From NCBI GenBank assembly GCA_043757045.1, contig JAYVQC010000059.1, forward strand, positions 1 through 9,613: a stretch of 9,613 bases of DNA, in the 5' to 3' direction. Below, one piece after another: positions 1 to 6,514 of this stretch. Positions within the stretch are counted from its first letter, which is position 1; the number at the start of each line of letters is the position of its first letter. The stretch is from JANNGC01 sp043757045. GTDB lineage: Bacteria > Verrucomicrobiota > Verrucomicrobiia > Limisphaerales > SIBH01. The notes below the pieces were generated by a model that was given only the letters and a program-made list of their open reading frames with translations, made no database searches and was not told the origin of the DNA. The translations under genes were made by a program, and so were the position numbers.

Positions 1-877
1 CGTCAGTATCCTTGAGGAAGAGCATGTGGCGCGCTTCCGAGACGAGGATGCCGCCGTTCACGAACACCAGCGCGGTCGCGAGATTCAACTTGTCGGCGAA
101 GATGGTGAACTTGTCGGCCTTGCCGTCGCCGTCGGTGTCCTCGCAAATCTTGATGCTGTCGTGGCCCGGCTCGCCTTCGTTCACGAGACCGTGGGGATAA
201 TCGCGCGCCTCGACCACCCACGCGCGTCCGCGCTCGTCCCACGCGACATAGATGGGCTTCACGACATCCGGGTCTGCGGCGAAGATCTGGAGTTCAAAAT
301 CCGCCGGCACCTGCACGTAGCGCATGCTGTCCTTCGGAGCGAGGGGCACCTGGAATTTGACCGGCTCCGCGCGGCGCTCGTAGTTCGGCACGTCGCCGGC
401 CTGGCGCTGCAACGGCGGACGCGATGCGAGCGAAGCTTCCCAGTCGGACTTCGCCTTCTTGCTCACCGCGCCGAGCACGGCCTCGCGCAGAACTTTATCC
501 GCAGGGCGATTGCCATCCGTGTATTTGATCAGCCCGTGACCCGTGCGCTTGAAACCGTCGAGCATCTTCTGCTGCGCCGCGCCGACCTCGGCGTCCGGCA
601 TCACCTGCACCACTGCGTCGAAGTGCTTCAAGTAGGCGTCGGTGAGATTGGCGACATCGGCGCGATGATCAAAATAGATCGCCTCGGGCGCGAGCGTCTG
701 GCCGGGCAGATAGACGTAGTTCGTGCGCGAGCCGCCAAAGCCACCACCACCACCGCCGGCGTTGACCGGGCCAAGGTAAAGAACATGCAGCGGGCGATCC
801 GGCGCGTCCGCCGCGAAGGTGTCGATGGCTGTCAGCGCGCCTACCAAAAGAATCAGAATTTGTTTTGTGTGTTTCAT
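1..877 (-). CDS. ThuA-like / PVC membrane-bound dehydrogenase-type protein (TIGR02604 type), 5' part only
   Basis: This reading frame is open for 292 codons from the ATG at 877 and runs off the left edge, so only the N-terminal part is seen. Residues 1-22 form a signal peptide (MKHTK, hydrophobic core, cleavage near TFA-AD), so the protein is exported. Residues 29-130 resemble a shortened ThuA-like domain (PLHVLYLG at 29-36, HFDAVVQV at 85-92, GHGLIKY at 113-119), interrupted by a glycine run at 41-46. From about residue 180 (PKDSMRYVQVPADFEL, then KPIYVAWDERGRAWVVEARDYP near 206-228, then EDTDGDGK near 246-253) it matches the first propeller blades of the PVC putative membrane-bound dehydrogenase family, TIGR02604. 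Family members usually continue into HEAT repeats and a C-terminal CxxCH haem site, which would lie outside the window. The substrate is unknown; a sugar or other alcohol is a guess. The gene follows two esterases in the same direction. No clear ribosome binding site precedes the start. Confidence 0.85.
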   Translation of the reverse strand, partial: MKHTKQILILLVGALTAIDTFAADAPDRPLHVLYLGPVNAGGGGGGFGGSRTNYVYLPGQTLAPEAIYFDHRADVANLTDAYLKHFDAVVQVMPDAEVGAAQQKMLDGFKRTGHGLIKYTDGNRPADKVLREAVLGAVSKKAKSDWEASLASRPPLQRQAGDVPNYERRAEPVKFQVPLAPKDSMRYVQVPADFELQIFAADPDVVKPIYVAWDERGRAWVVEARDYPHGLVNEGEPGHDSIKICEDTDGDGKADKFTIFADKLNLATALVFVNGGILVSEARHMLFLKDTD

Positions 878-934
878 GAAGAAAATAGCAGTGTTTGTTG
901 GGAACTAGGTTGCGGAGCGTCTGCAAAACTTGGC

Positions 935-1039
935 TGGAACGCGGCTGTGCCCGAAGGGCCAGCCGCAGCACGCGACCATGGCGAAGCTCGCAGGAGAGTC
1001 GAGCGTGCTGCGGCTGGTCTTCGACACAGCCGCGCTCCA
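935..1039. repeat. Long nested inverted repeat between the dehydrogenase-like gene and the second esterase gene
   Basis: Four successive pairs of arms fold this stretch into one long hairpin: TGGA (935-938 with 1036-1039), CGCGGCTGTG (940-949 with 1025-1034), CGAAG (952-956 with 1019-1023) and CCAGCCGCAGCACGC (959-973 with 1003-1017). That is 34 perfect base pairs separated by bulges of one or two bases, with a 29-base apex. It begins 22 bases past the stop of the esterase at 1061-2302. There is no long T run beside it, so it is not a textbook intrinsic terminator, though it could end transcription or protect an mRNA 3' end. It resembles dispersed palindromes I associate with verrucomicrobial genomes (memory, not checked). 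The remainder of the 878-1060 gap shows nothing convincing. Confidence 0.85.
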
Positions 1040-1060
1040 ATTTAGATTCTGCACCACGCC

Positions 1061-2302
1061 TTACTTCGTAGTCGGTTTGAAAATCAGTTGCGAGAACTGA
1101 TACAGTGCCTTCTTCCAGTGTTGGAAGTCGTGCGCGTGTTCATCGACGTGCCAGATGTGCGGGACGTTCTTCTCCTTCAAGTAGGCGTGGACGTTCTGGC
1201 TGATGCGGATGAGTCCGTCCTTGTTGCCGGCGGAAATCCACAGCAACTTCAACTGCTTCGTCGCCTTTTCCGGATCAGCCACAAGTTCCGCTGCGGGCTT
1301 GGTGTTCGGAGCGGACGAAAAGCCGCCCACCCACGCGAAGGTGTCGAGGTTGCCGAGACCGAAGTTCAACGACTGCCCGCCGCCCATCGAGAGGCCCGCC
1401 AGCGCGCGGCTCTCGCGATCCCTGATCACGGAATACTTGGCCTCGATGAACGGGATGAGCGAACCGAGCAAGTCCTGATCAAATTTGCCGAAGGCTGGCG
1501 CAGTAGCCATCGCGTTGGAACCGGGGCGGTCGTCCGTTTGCGCACGACCGTTGGGCATGACGATGATCATGGGCACCGCTTTTTTGTCCACGATGAGGTT
1601 GTCGAGAATGATTTCGGGATGGCCGCCGCGACGCCATTCCTCTTCGTCGCCGCCGATGCCGTGGAGCAGATACAGCACGGGATACTTCGTGTCGGCGGAG
1701 TAGCCGGGCGGCGTATAGACGAGCGCCTTGCGTTTGTTGCCGACGGACTTGGAGTCGTACTCGACCATCTCCAGTTTGCCGTGCGCGATGCCTTCGCGTG
1801 CCTTGTCGTAGCCATCCGCCGGATTCGGGAAGGCCGGCTTGTCGTCGGGCTTCAACTCAATCGGCCCGCCGAAACCGCCACGGCCGCCGCGCGCGCCTTG
1901 CCCTCGTTGGCCGGTTGCGGCTTGCGGCGCACCGCCCTCGCGTTTCGCGGTGGCCTCAGACTTGCCAAAATCACCGACCTGGCGGGTGAACTTGATCTCG
2001 TTGCCCGAAACCTTGCCGGTGTAGGTGATGAGGATGTCGTTGTCCTGGATTTTCAGCGGCTCGGCAAAGGTCACGGTGTCGCCGTCAACTTTGCCGTCCT
2101 TCAACTCGGCGTCGCGCTTCTGGTCGGTCATTTCCACGCTGGCCTTGCCGGTGACGTTCGTGCCGTCCTGCTTGAGCGTGAAGGTGTATTTCTGGAGTCC
2201 ACGCTGGGTCTCGAACTCAGCCTTCCAGGTGCCGGTGACATCCGCCGCGAAGGCGGAGAGTGAAGCGACCGCGAGGGCCAGGAGTGTGATGTGAGTTTTC
2301 AT
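1061..2302 (-). CDS. Secreted CE1-type esterase with lipocalin-like N-terminal domain
   Basis: A 413-residue exported alpha/beta hydrolase of the Esterase_D / carbohydrate esterase family 1 group, which includes feruloyl and acetyl-xylan esterases and enterochelin-esterase-like proteins. Residues 1-20 form a signal peptide with AFA-A cleavage. Residues 21-122 form a small beta-rich domain starting DVTGTWKAEF. A Gly/Arg-rich linker covers 129-147. The catalytic domain runs from about 170 to the end: oxyanion-hole HGIGGDE at 214-220, nucleophile Ser305 in GLSMGG, probable acid Asp362 in GNKDGL and His391 in HDFQHW, so the triad looks complete. The frame is open to 2536, but the added residues are low-complexity Arg/Ser and overlap the neighbouring gene. 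The ATG at 2302 gives a clean signal peptide and is preferred. It lies 43 bases downstream of a paralogous esterase, probably in one operon. The substrate cannot be read from sequence; an acyl ester on a plant polysaccharide is an inference. Confidence 0.88.
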   Translation of the reverse strand: MKTHITLLALAVASLSAFAADVTGTWKAEFETQRGLQKYTFTLKQDGTNVTGKASVEMTDQKRDAELKDGKVDGDTVTFAEPLKIQDNDILITYTGKVSGNEIKFTRQVGDFGKSEATAKREGGAPQAATGQRGQGARGGRGGFGGPIELKPDDKPAFPNPADGYDKAREGIAHGKLEMVEYDSKSVGNKRKALVYTPPGYSADTKYPVLYLLHGIGGDEEEWRRGGHPEIILDNLIVDKKAVPMIIVMPNGRAQTDDRPGSNAMATAPAFGKFDQDLLGSLIPFIEAKYSVIRDRESRALAGLSMGGGQSLNFGLGNLDTFAWVGGFSSAPNTKPAAELVADPEKATKQLKLLWISAGNKDGLIRISQNVHAYLKEKNVPHIWHVDEHAHDFQHWKKALYQFSQLIFKPTTK

Positions 2303-2345
2303 TGGTTCGTGATGATGGAGTGAATGCGCGTGGTGAAAGTTACGG

Positions 2346-3518
2346 TCAATCCTTGAACAACAACGGCGCGAACTCATGCAGGCTGCGCCGCCAGCTCTGC
2401 CACTCGTGCGCGGTGTCCTGCGACACGTAGAAGTGCGCGTTGATGCCGGCCGTCTTGAGCGCCTCAGTGTTCGCCTTGGGATCGCCGCCGAAGCCACTGC
2501 CGCCGACGCGGTTGGTGCCGAGTTCACGGCTGCCATAGCTGACGAACACGAGCTTCACCTTCTCCTTGAACTTCGCCATGTCGGTGATGTTCGTCACCGC
2601 GATGCTGCCGCCGCTGAAGACTCCGATGTGCGAAAACTTGTCGAGATGCGCCGGCGCGATGGCGCGGGTTTGCATGCCGCCCATGGAGAGGCCGGCCATG
2701 GCCCGATTCGGCTGGTCAGTGAGCGTGCGGAAGTTGGCGTCGATGTAAGGAATCAGGTCTTCGGTGAGCACCTTCTCGAACGCGCTGAAGTTGAATGCGC
2801 CGCGACCGCCTGGGCCTGCGCCAGCCGGAGCAGCGTTGGTTGGGCGCGGACCGCTCACGCCGCCGTTTTCCATCACGATGATGAAGGGCTTCGCTTTGCC
2901 CTCGGCGATGAGGTTGTCCATGATGAAACCGGTGTGGCCTTGGCGAGCCCAGCCCGTTTCATCCTCGCCGCCACCGTGCTGGAGGTAGAGCACCGGATAG
3001 CGCTTGCTTGTGTCCTTGTCGTAATCGGGCGGGGTGTAAACGTAGATGTGGCGCGTCTTGTCGCTGGACTTTGAGAAGTAATAGACCTCGCGAAGTTGCC
3101 CATGCGGCACGTTCTTGAGCGCGTAAAAGTCTGCGTCCTTCGCCGGAATCTCCACCGCACTACCCCAACGACTGGAGCCGTAGAAGTAGCGGCTGTTGGG
3201 ATCCGGCACGTCGGCACCGTCGATTTTGATGGCGTAATAGTGAAAACCTTCATCCAGCGGCCGCGTGTGACCGTACCAAGCACCGTCCTCGCCTTTCTTG
3301 AACTCGCTGCTGTCTCGAAAAGTGCAGCCCACGCTCTTGGCTTCCGGCGCGACGATGCGGAACTTCACGCGCCCCTCCGAGTTGTATTGCGGAAACTGTT
3401 TGCCGGCCTGGTTCGAGGGGCAGGGCTTCCAGTCATTGATTGGCGGTTTATCTTCGGCTGCGAAAATTTGGCCGCACAGAATCGAAGCGAACGCGAGGAG
3501 CGATAGTTTGGTTTTCAT
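2346..3518 (-). CDS. Secreted CE1-type esterase with Ig/CBM48-like N-terminal domain
   Basis: A 390-residue exported esterase, paralogous to the product of the next gene (shared YTPP, PVLYL, HGxGxDE, DNLI and AGLSMGG blocks). Residues 1-20 are a signal peptide ending IFA-A; Cys15 is not in a lipobox. Residues 26-125 look like the E-set/CBM48-like domain found in front of many CE1 esterases (VKFRIVAPEAKSV at 51-63, DEGFHYYAIKIDG at 89-101, then DPNSRYFYG). The catalytic domain runs from about 140 to 390: oxyanion-hole HGGGEDE at 181-187, nucleophile Ser278 in GLSMGG, and His371 in AHEWQSW. Where the paralogue has Asp362 this protein has Glu332 (GSRE), an unusual acid for the triad. A longer frame reaches 3560, but those codons lie in the conserved promoter-like motif at 3530-3559, so ATG 3518 is the better start. 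This is probably the first gene of the operon. Confidence 0.88.
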   Translation of the reverse strand: MKTKLSLLAFASILCGQIFAAEDKPPINDWKPCPSNQAGKQFPQYNSEGRVKFRIVAPEAKSVGCTFRDSSEFKKGEDGAWYGHTRPLDEGFHYYAIKIDGADVPDPNSRYFYGSSRWGSAVEIPAKDADFYALKNVPHGQLREVYYFSKSSDKTRHIYVYTPPDYDKDTSKRYPVLYLQHGGGEDETGWARQGHTGFIMDNLIAEGKAKPFIIVMENGGVSGPRPTNAAPAGAGPGGRGAFNFSAFEKVLTEDLIPYIDANFRTLTDQPNRAMAGLSMGGMQTRAIAPAHLDKFSHIGVFSGGSIAVTNITDMAKFKEKVKLVFVSYGSRELGTNRVGGSGFGGDPKANTEALKTAGINAHFYVSQDTAHEWQSWRRSLHEFAPLLFKD

Positions 3519-3529
3519 GGCTTGTAAGG

Positions 3530-3559
3530 ATACTTCCGCCGAACCACGAATTTTGGACA
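3530..3559 (-). promoter_or_regulatory. Promoter-like bipartite motif upstream of the first esterase gene
   Basis: Read on the minus strand it is TGTCC, a 17-base spacer that ends in GGTTCGGC, then GGAAGTAT, ending 11 bases before the ATG at 3518. The same two boxes with the same 17-base spacing precede the ECF sigma gene at 8784. A distance of 11 bases to the start is consistent with a very short leader if GGAAGTAT is a -10 element, and fits the lack of a Shine-Dalgarno site. That it is an ECF-dependent promoter is inference. Confidence 0.6.
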
Positions 3560-3600
3560 TCGCATTGGCGCACTATTTTTACACCCGAACTCCGAAGTAG

Positions 3601-3766
3601 CGGCGGCACCGCCGCCGGGTAGCACAGGCAACCTGCCTGTGTCGCGCGGCAACCTGCCGCGCGAAACGGGAAAGGACATCCAAAAGGTCTGGTGCAGCAA
3701 ATTCCAAATCCACGTTCCCTCCCTTCCGCCCGGCTGGTAGCCGGGCAGGACGGGCAGGTTGCCCGT
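3601..3766. repeat. Cluster of five short hairpins with ACC or GGT loops
   Basis: Five perfect hairpins, each with a three-base loop, sit in the gap between divergent genes. Three read with loop ACC: CGGCGGC arms (3601-3607/3611-3617), CACAGGCA arms (3623-3630/3634-3641), and CGCGCGGCA arms (3643-3651/3655-3663). Two read with loop GGT, so are in inverted orientation: CCCGGCT arms (3729-3735/3739-3745) and ACGGGCA arms (3750-3756/3760-3766). The second and fifth hairpins, with their GGGTAGC or GGGTGGC flank, are diverged inverted copies whose stem differs by paired A-T to G-C changes. The 65 bases between the two groups show nothing recognised. The rest of the 376-base gap (3767-3894) holds only the weak small hairpin noted under rejected items and no clear promoter. 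Confidence 0.85.
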
Positions 3767-3894
3767 GCCACCCAGTCAAGAGGCCGTGTTCATGCCGCGA
3801 AACTGATGAAATCAGACCGGAAACGCGAAGCTTTGGCCGCTCGCCACAGATTCTTTGGCGTATTCCGCGGGGCGGCGGTGATATTCTTTTGAAC

Positions 3895-6114
3895 ATGAGC
3901 GACACCGATTTGGAACTGCTCGCGCGCTACACCCGGCACCACGCCGAGGAGGCGTTTGCGGAAATCGTCCGCCGCCATCTCGATCTGGTCTTTTCCGCCG
4001 CGCTGCGCCAGGTCCGCTCGACCCAGCTTGCCGAGGAAGTTGCTCAGACCACCTTCATCAGCCTCGCGCGCGATGCGAACCGTCTTGCGCCGGACACCAT
4101 CCTCGCCGCGTGGCTCTACCAGGTCGCACACCGCACCGCCGCGAATGTCGTCCGCCGGGAGTCCCGCCGGCAGTTGCGCGAACAAATCGCCACCGAGATG
4201 AATGCCATGAACGCCACCGCCGCCGACTGGACGCACATCGAACCGCTCCTCGACGAAGCCATGCACGCGCTCGACGACACCGACCGCGCCGCCGTCTTGC
4301 TGCGTTACTTCGAGAACAAATCCCTGCGCGAAGTCGGCGCCACCCTCGGCACGAGTGAGAACGCCGCGCAAAAACGACTGGCCCGCGCCGTCGAACGCCT
4401 GCGCGAATTCTTCGTCAAACGCGGCGTGACCGTCGGAGTGAGCGGACTTGTCGTCGTCATTGGCACTAACGCTGTTCAGGCCGCTCCCGCCGGCCTGGCG
4501 GCAACGCTCACGACCACATCACTTGCGAGCGCGGCTGTAGGAACGGGAACCACGCTCACTTTTTTGAAATTTATTGCTATGACAAAAATGAAGCTCACCG
4601 TGGCTGCGGCCTTGTTGGCCGTAGCGCTAGTACCCGTAACCGTATGGCAGGTGAACCAGTATCGATTGCGGAATGTGGGCGCCGCCCCACCGCAGAACAA
4701 ATACGCCCGCGCCCATTTCGAACGCTGGCAGAAATACGCCCGCGAAAATGGCGACATCCCCGGCCGGCTCATCGCCATGCTCGACGCGTCGCTGGCGGAC
4801 AAGGGAGACCCGAAACTACAGGAATTGCGGAAGCGCCTCGACGGCACGCGTGACTGGCCTACGAGCGAGGCGGCAGCCCTTCTCGACGCCATCGCGACAA
4901 CTGACAACTGGCTCGACGATGACGGACGCCTCTCGGAGCTGGAGAACTACGACATCGCGCAGACCGGCAAGCCGCTGCCGGCGGAACTCGCTGCGCTGCC
5001 GTGGGGCACGCCGGACGAAGGACTCGACGGCGTGACCGGGCGCACGGGGCTTCGCGCTGCCTTCACACTCGATCCCGTCACCGGCAGCTACGCGCAGGGC
5101 GCGCAACTGCCCGTCACCGTTCACTACCACAATTCCGGCACCGCGCCGCTCGTGTTCCCGCTCGGCCCTCGTTACATGGATTTGGCGGAGACACACGACG
5201 AGCTGGGGCGAAAGGTTTTCACCCAATGGACTTTGGGCGCGCTGCATTCCGGGCGCGTTCAGGATCCTCCGATGGGCACTCGTCACTCCGTGCGGCTGGA
5301 GCCGGGGCACTGGATTTCCGTCACGGGTGCGTTGCTCACGCTCGCGCCAGGGCACTTCGCCGACACTCCGGACTCGCATGGAATCGTGATTCTTGCACGC
5401 AGCGGCTCGACGGTGAGGCTGCGGTGGACGGCGACCACTGCGACATGGCGCGAGGGTCGCGGGAAAGCAATTGAGTGGAAAGACCGTGTCGCCAAATGCA
5501 TTGAGCGCGTCTCGCCGATGCCGAAATCCCGCGCCGACCGCGAGCACCTCATCCGCCGTGTGACCCTCTCGCTCACGGGCCAAGAACCCGCCAAAGCCGA
5601 TGTCGCCGCGTTCGTCGGCGATGATTCGCCCGACGCGCTCACGAAACTCACCGCCCGCTTCCAATCGCTCCCGCCGCTCGCCCGCTTTGGTGGTTGGCTC
5701 AAGACGGGCGAGCAGATATTCAAAGTCACGCCCGGCCCCGTGGACTATCGAGGCACCGTGATGACCGCGCGCGGTTCCGGCCTCTACGAATTAACGGATT
5801 CCGTGTATCTCCACCACGGCGGCGCACACGCAAACTTCGAGTTCACGCCGCCCGCACCCGTTCCGCATCCGCGCACCATCCATCTGAATGACAAAGATAA
5901 CCGCATGGCCCCGCATGGTATCGTCTGGCGGCACGGCAGCGGCGTCGTGTGGGTGGCTGAGAAAGCGCGCGTGCGGAAGTTCGACTTCACCGTGCCCGAC
6001 AAGCTGACGGAAACTGAACTCCCGCCGGGTATCGCTTCCATTCCCGAGGAACTGCGCGCGGAGCTGGTGAAAGCGTTCCCGCCAGTAGAGACGGCGGCGG
6101 CTACTCTTCCATGA
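3895..6114 (+). CDS. ECF sigma factor with transmembrane anchor and long extracytoplasmic C-terminal region
   Basis: A 739-residue protein, about four times the usual ECF length. Residues 5-90 are sigma region 2 (ELLARY, then AFAEIVRRHLDLVFSAALRQV, then the AEEVAQTTFISLARDA core at 46-61) and 112-172 are region 4 (LDDTDRAAVLLRYFENKSLREVGATLG with a helix-turn-helix near 143-165). Residues 176-228 are Ala/Thr-rich and weakly hydrophobic; 233-252 form a transmembrane helix preceded by MTKMK, placing the rest outside the cytoplasm. Residues 268-385 are charged and helical. Residues 386-520 look like a beta-sandwich (LPVTVHYHNSGTAPLVF at 405-421). Residues 545-590 (DREHLIRRVTLSLTG, then AAFVGDDSPDAL) resemble the opening of DUF1549. 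The frame is open from a TTG at 3889, but ATG 3895 is preferred. I infer a membrane-tethered, self-sensing sigma factor. I recall similar sigma-plus-MTKxK extensions in other Verrucomicrobiota. The tail's ligand is unknown. Confidence 0.85.
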   Translation: MSDTDLELLARYTRHHAEEAFAEIVRRHLDLVFSAALRQVRSTQLAEEVAQTTFISLARDANRLAPDTILAAWLYQVAHRTAANVVRRESRRQLREQIATEMNAMNATAADWTHIEPLLDEAMHALDDTDRAAVLLRYFENKSLREVGATLGTSENAAQKRLARAVERLREFFVKRGVTVGVSGLVVVIGTNAVQAAPAGLAATLTTTSLASAAVGTGTTLTFLKFIAMTKMKLTVAAALLAVALVPVTVWQVNQYRLRNVGAAPPQNKYARAHFERWQKYARENGDIPGRLIAMLDASLADKGDPKLQELRKRLDGTRDWPTSEAAALLDAIATTDNWLDDDGRLSELENYDIAQTGKPLPAELAALPWGTPDEGLDGVTGRTGLRAAFTLDPVTGSYAQGAQLPVTVHYHNSGTAPLVFPLGPRYMDLAETHDELGRKVFTQWTLGALHSGRVQDPPMGTRHSVRLEPGHWISVTGALLTLAPGHFADTPDSHGIVILARSGSTVRLRWTATTATWREGRGKAIEWKDRVAKCIERVSPMPKSRADREHLIRRVTLSLTGQEPAKADVAAFVGDDSPDALTKLTARFQSLPPLARFGGWLKTGEQIFKVTPGPVDYRGTVMTARGSGLYELTDSVYLHHGGAHANFEFTPPAPVPHPRTIHLNDKDNRMAPHGIVWRHGSGVVWVAEKARVRKFDFTVPDKLTETELPPGIASIPEELRAELVKAFPPVETAAATLP

Positions 6115-6123
6115 GTGAACAGG

Positions 6124-6213
6124 TTGACCAACCAACAAGTTTTGCGCGAGTACGCCGAACCCGTGCGGCGGCACGTTGACCTCAACTATTCCGCCGCGCT
6201 GCGTCGCCTCTGA
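6124..6213 (+). pseudogene. Decayed 5' fragment of a second ECF sigma factor gene
   Basis: The frame starting at TTG 6124 reads LTNQQVLREYAE, then PVRRHVDLNYSAALRRL, then TGA at 6211-6213. This matches the beginning of ECF sigma region 2. Against residues 25-40 of the upstream sigma protein, VRRHVDLNYSAALRRL is identical at 11 of 16 positions. About ten residues normally found between the two blocks (the AFAEI stretch) are missing, and nothing sigma-like follows the stop. Codons differ from the upstream gene at many synonymous sites, so it is not a recent copy of that gene. It starts about 10 bases after the stop of the long sigma gene and touches the palindromic element at 6214. The reading as a remnant is by eye and rests on about 30 codons. 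Confidence 0.55.
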
Positions 6214-6446
6214 GAATCCCAACGGGATTCCGTCCTCCAGCCCAAGGTTGCGACGCCGGAGCTACCTTGGGTTCACGTCCCACAGCATCGCGCAACCCCA
6301 ACGGGGTTGTGGCCCATCCGCATCGACTCCTCCGCGCACGACTCTGGACACAACCCCGTTGGGGTTGGAATCGGTTTCCGACGATCACCCAGGGTAGCTC
6401 GTGCCTCGCAACCGCTGGGCTGATGGACTCAATCCCGTTGGGATTG
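6214..6446. repeat. Mirror-symmetric element of six hairpins (A-B-C / C'-B'-A')
   Basis: Two 96-base arms are inverted copies of each other around a 41-base centre (6310-6350). The modules in order are: A, GAATCCC-AAC-GGGATTC (6214-6230); B, stem CCCAAGGT/ACCTTGGG with a 15-base loop (6241-6271); C, CAACCCC-AAC-GGGGTTG (6293-6309); C', the same with loop GTT (6351-6367); B' (6388-6419); A', CAATCCC-GTT-GGGATTG (6430-6446). C and C' are identical over 17 bases. A and A' differ only at the outermost pair, which swaps G-C for C-G. B' keeps the stem with an A-T to G-C change and one extra base. It lies between convergent genes and has no T tracts. The modules look like dispersed PVC palindromes (memory). 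It may act as a two-way terminator or be a small non-autonomous mobile element. Bases 6447-6514 hold nothing I recognise. Confidence 0.9.
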
Positions 6447-6514
6447 GCCTGAAGTTCCCTGTCCGATTTGGGTGCCCGTGGTTGGGATCACTGTTGGCGT
6501 TTAGCCTCTCTGCG

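Noticed and set aside
26..1045. Plus-strand open frame of 339 codons antisense to the dehydrogenase-like gene
   Set aside because: It mirrors codon bias of the minus-strand gene, has no recognisable domain, and runs through the palindrome at 935-1039.
1088..2263. Plus-strand open frame of 391 codons opposite the second esterase
   Set aside because: The minus-strand frame has a signal peptide and a complete catalytic triad; the opposite frame is a high-GC shadow.
2303..2536. Upstream extension of the second esterase to an ATG at 2536
   Set aside because: The extension encodes low-complexity Arg/Ser/Ala residues, overlaps the preceding gene, and would bury the signal peptide.
3803..3824. CTGATGA followed by GAAAC, as in a hammerhead ribozyme core
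   Set aside because: The ten bases between them form no stem II, no stem III or cleavage triplet pairs with it, and CTGAT itself pairs with ATCAG in a small hairpin.
4816..5664. Minus-strand open frame of 282 codons opposite the long sigma factor
   Set aside because: It has Arg/Gly/Ala-rich shadow composition and no motif, while the plus frame is continuous and domain-bearing.
6111..6179. Small ATG frame overlapping the end of the long sigma gene (ATGA), 22 codons
   Set aside because: It encodes an Arg-rich peptide with no features, and the overlapping frame from 6124 better explains the sequence as a sigma remnant.
6214..6446. Repeated palindromes as a possible CRISPR array
   Set aside because: The units differ in type, occur in inverted order and lack constant direct repeats with uniform spacers; no cas gene is present.
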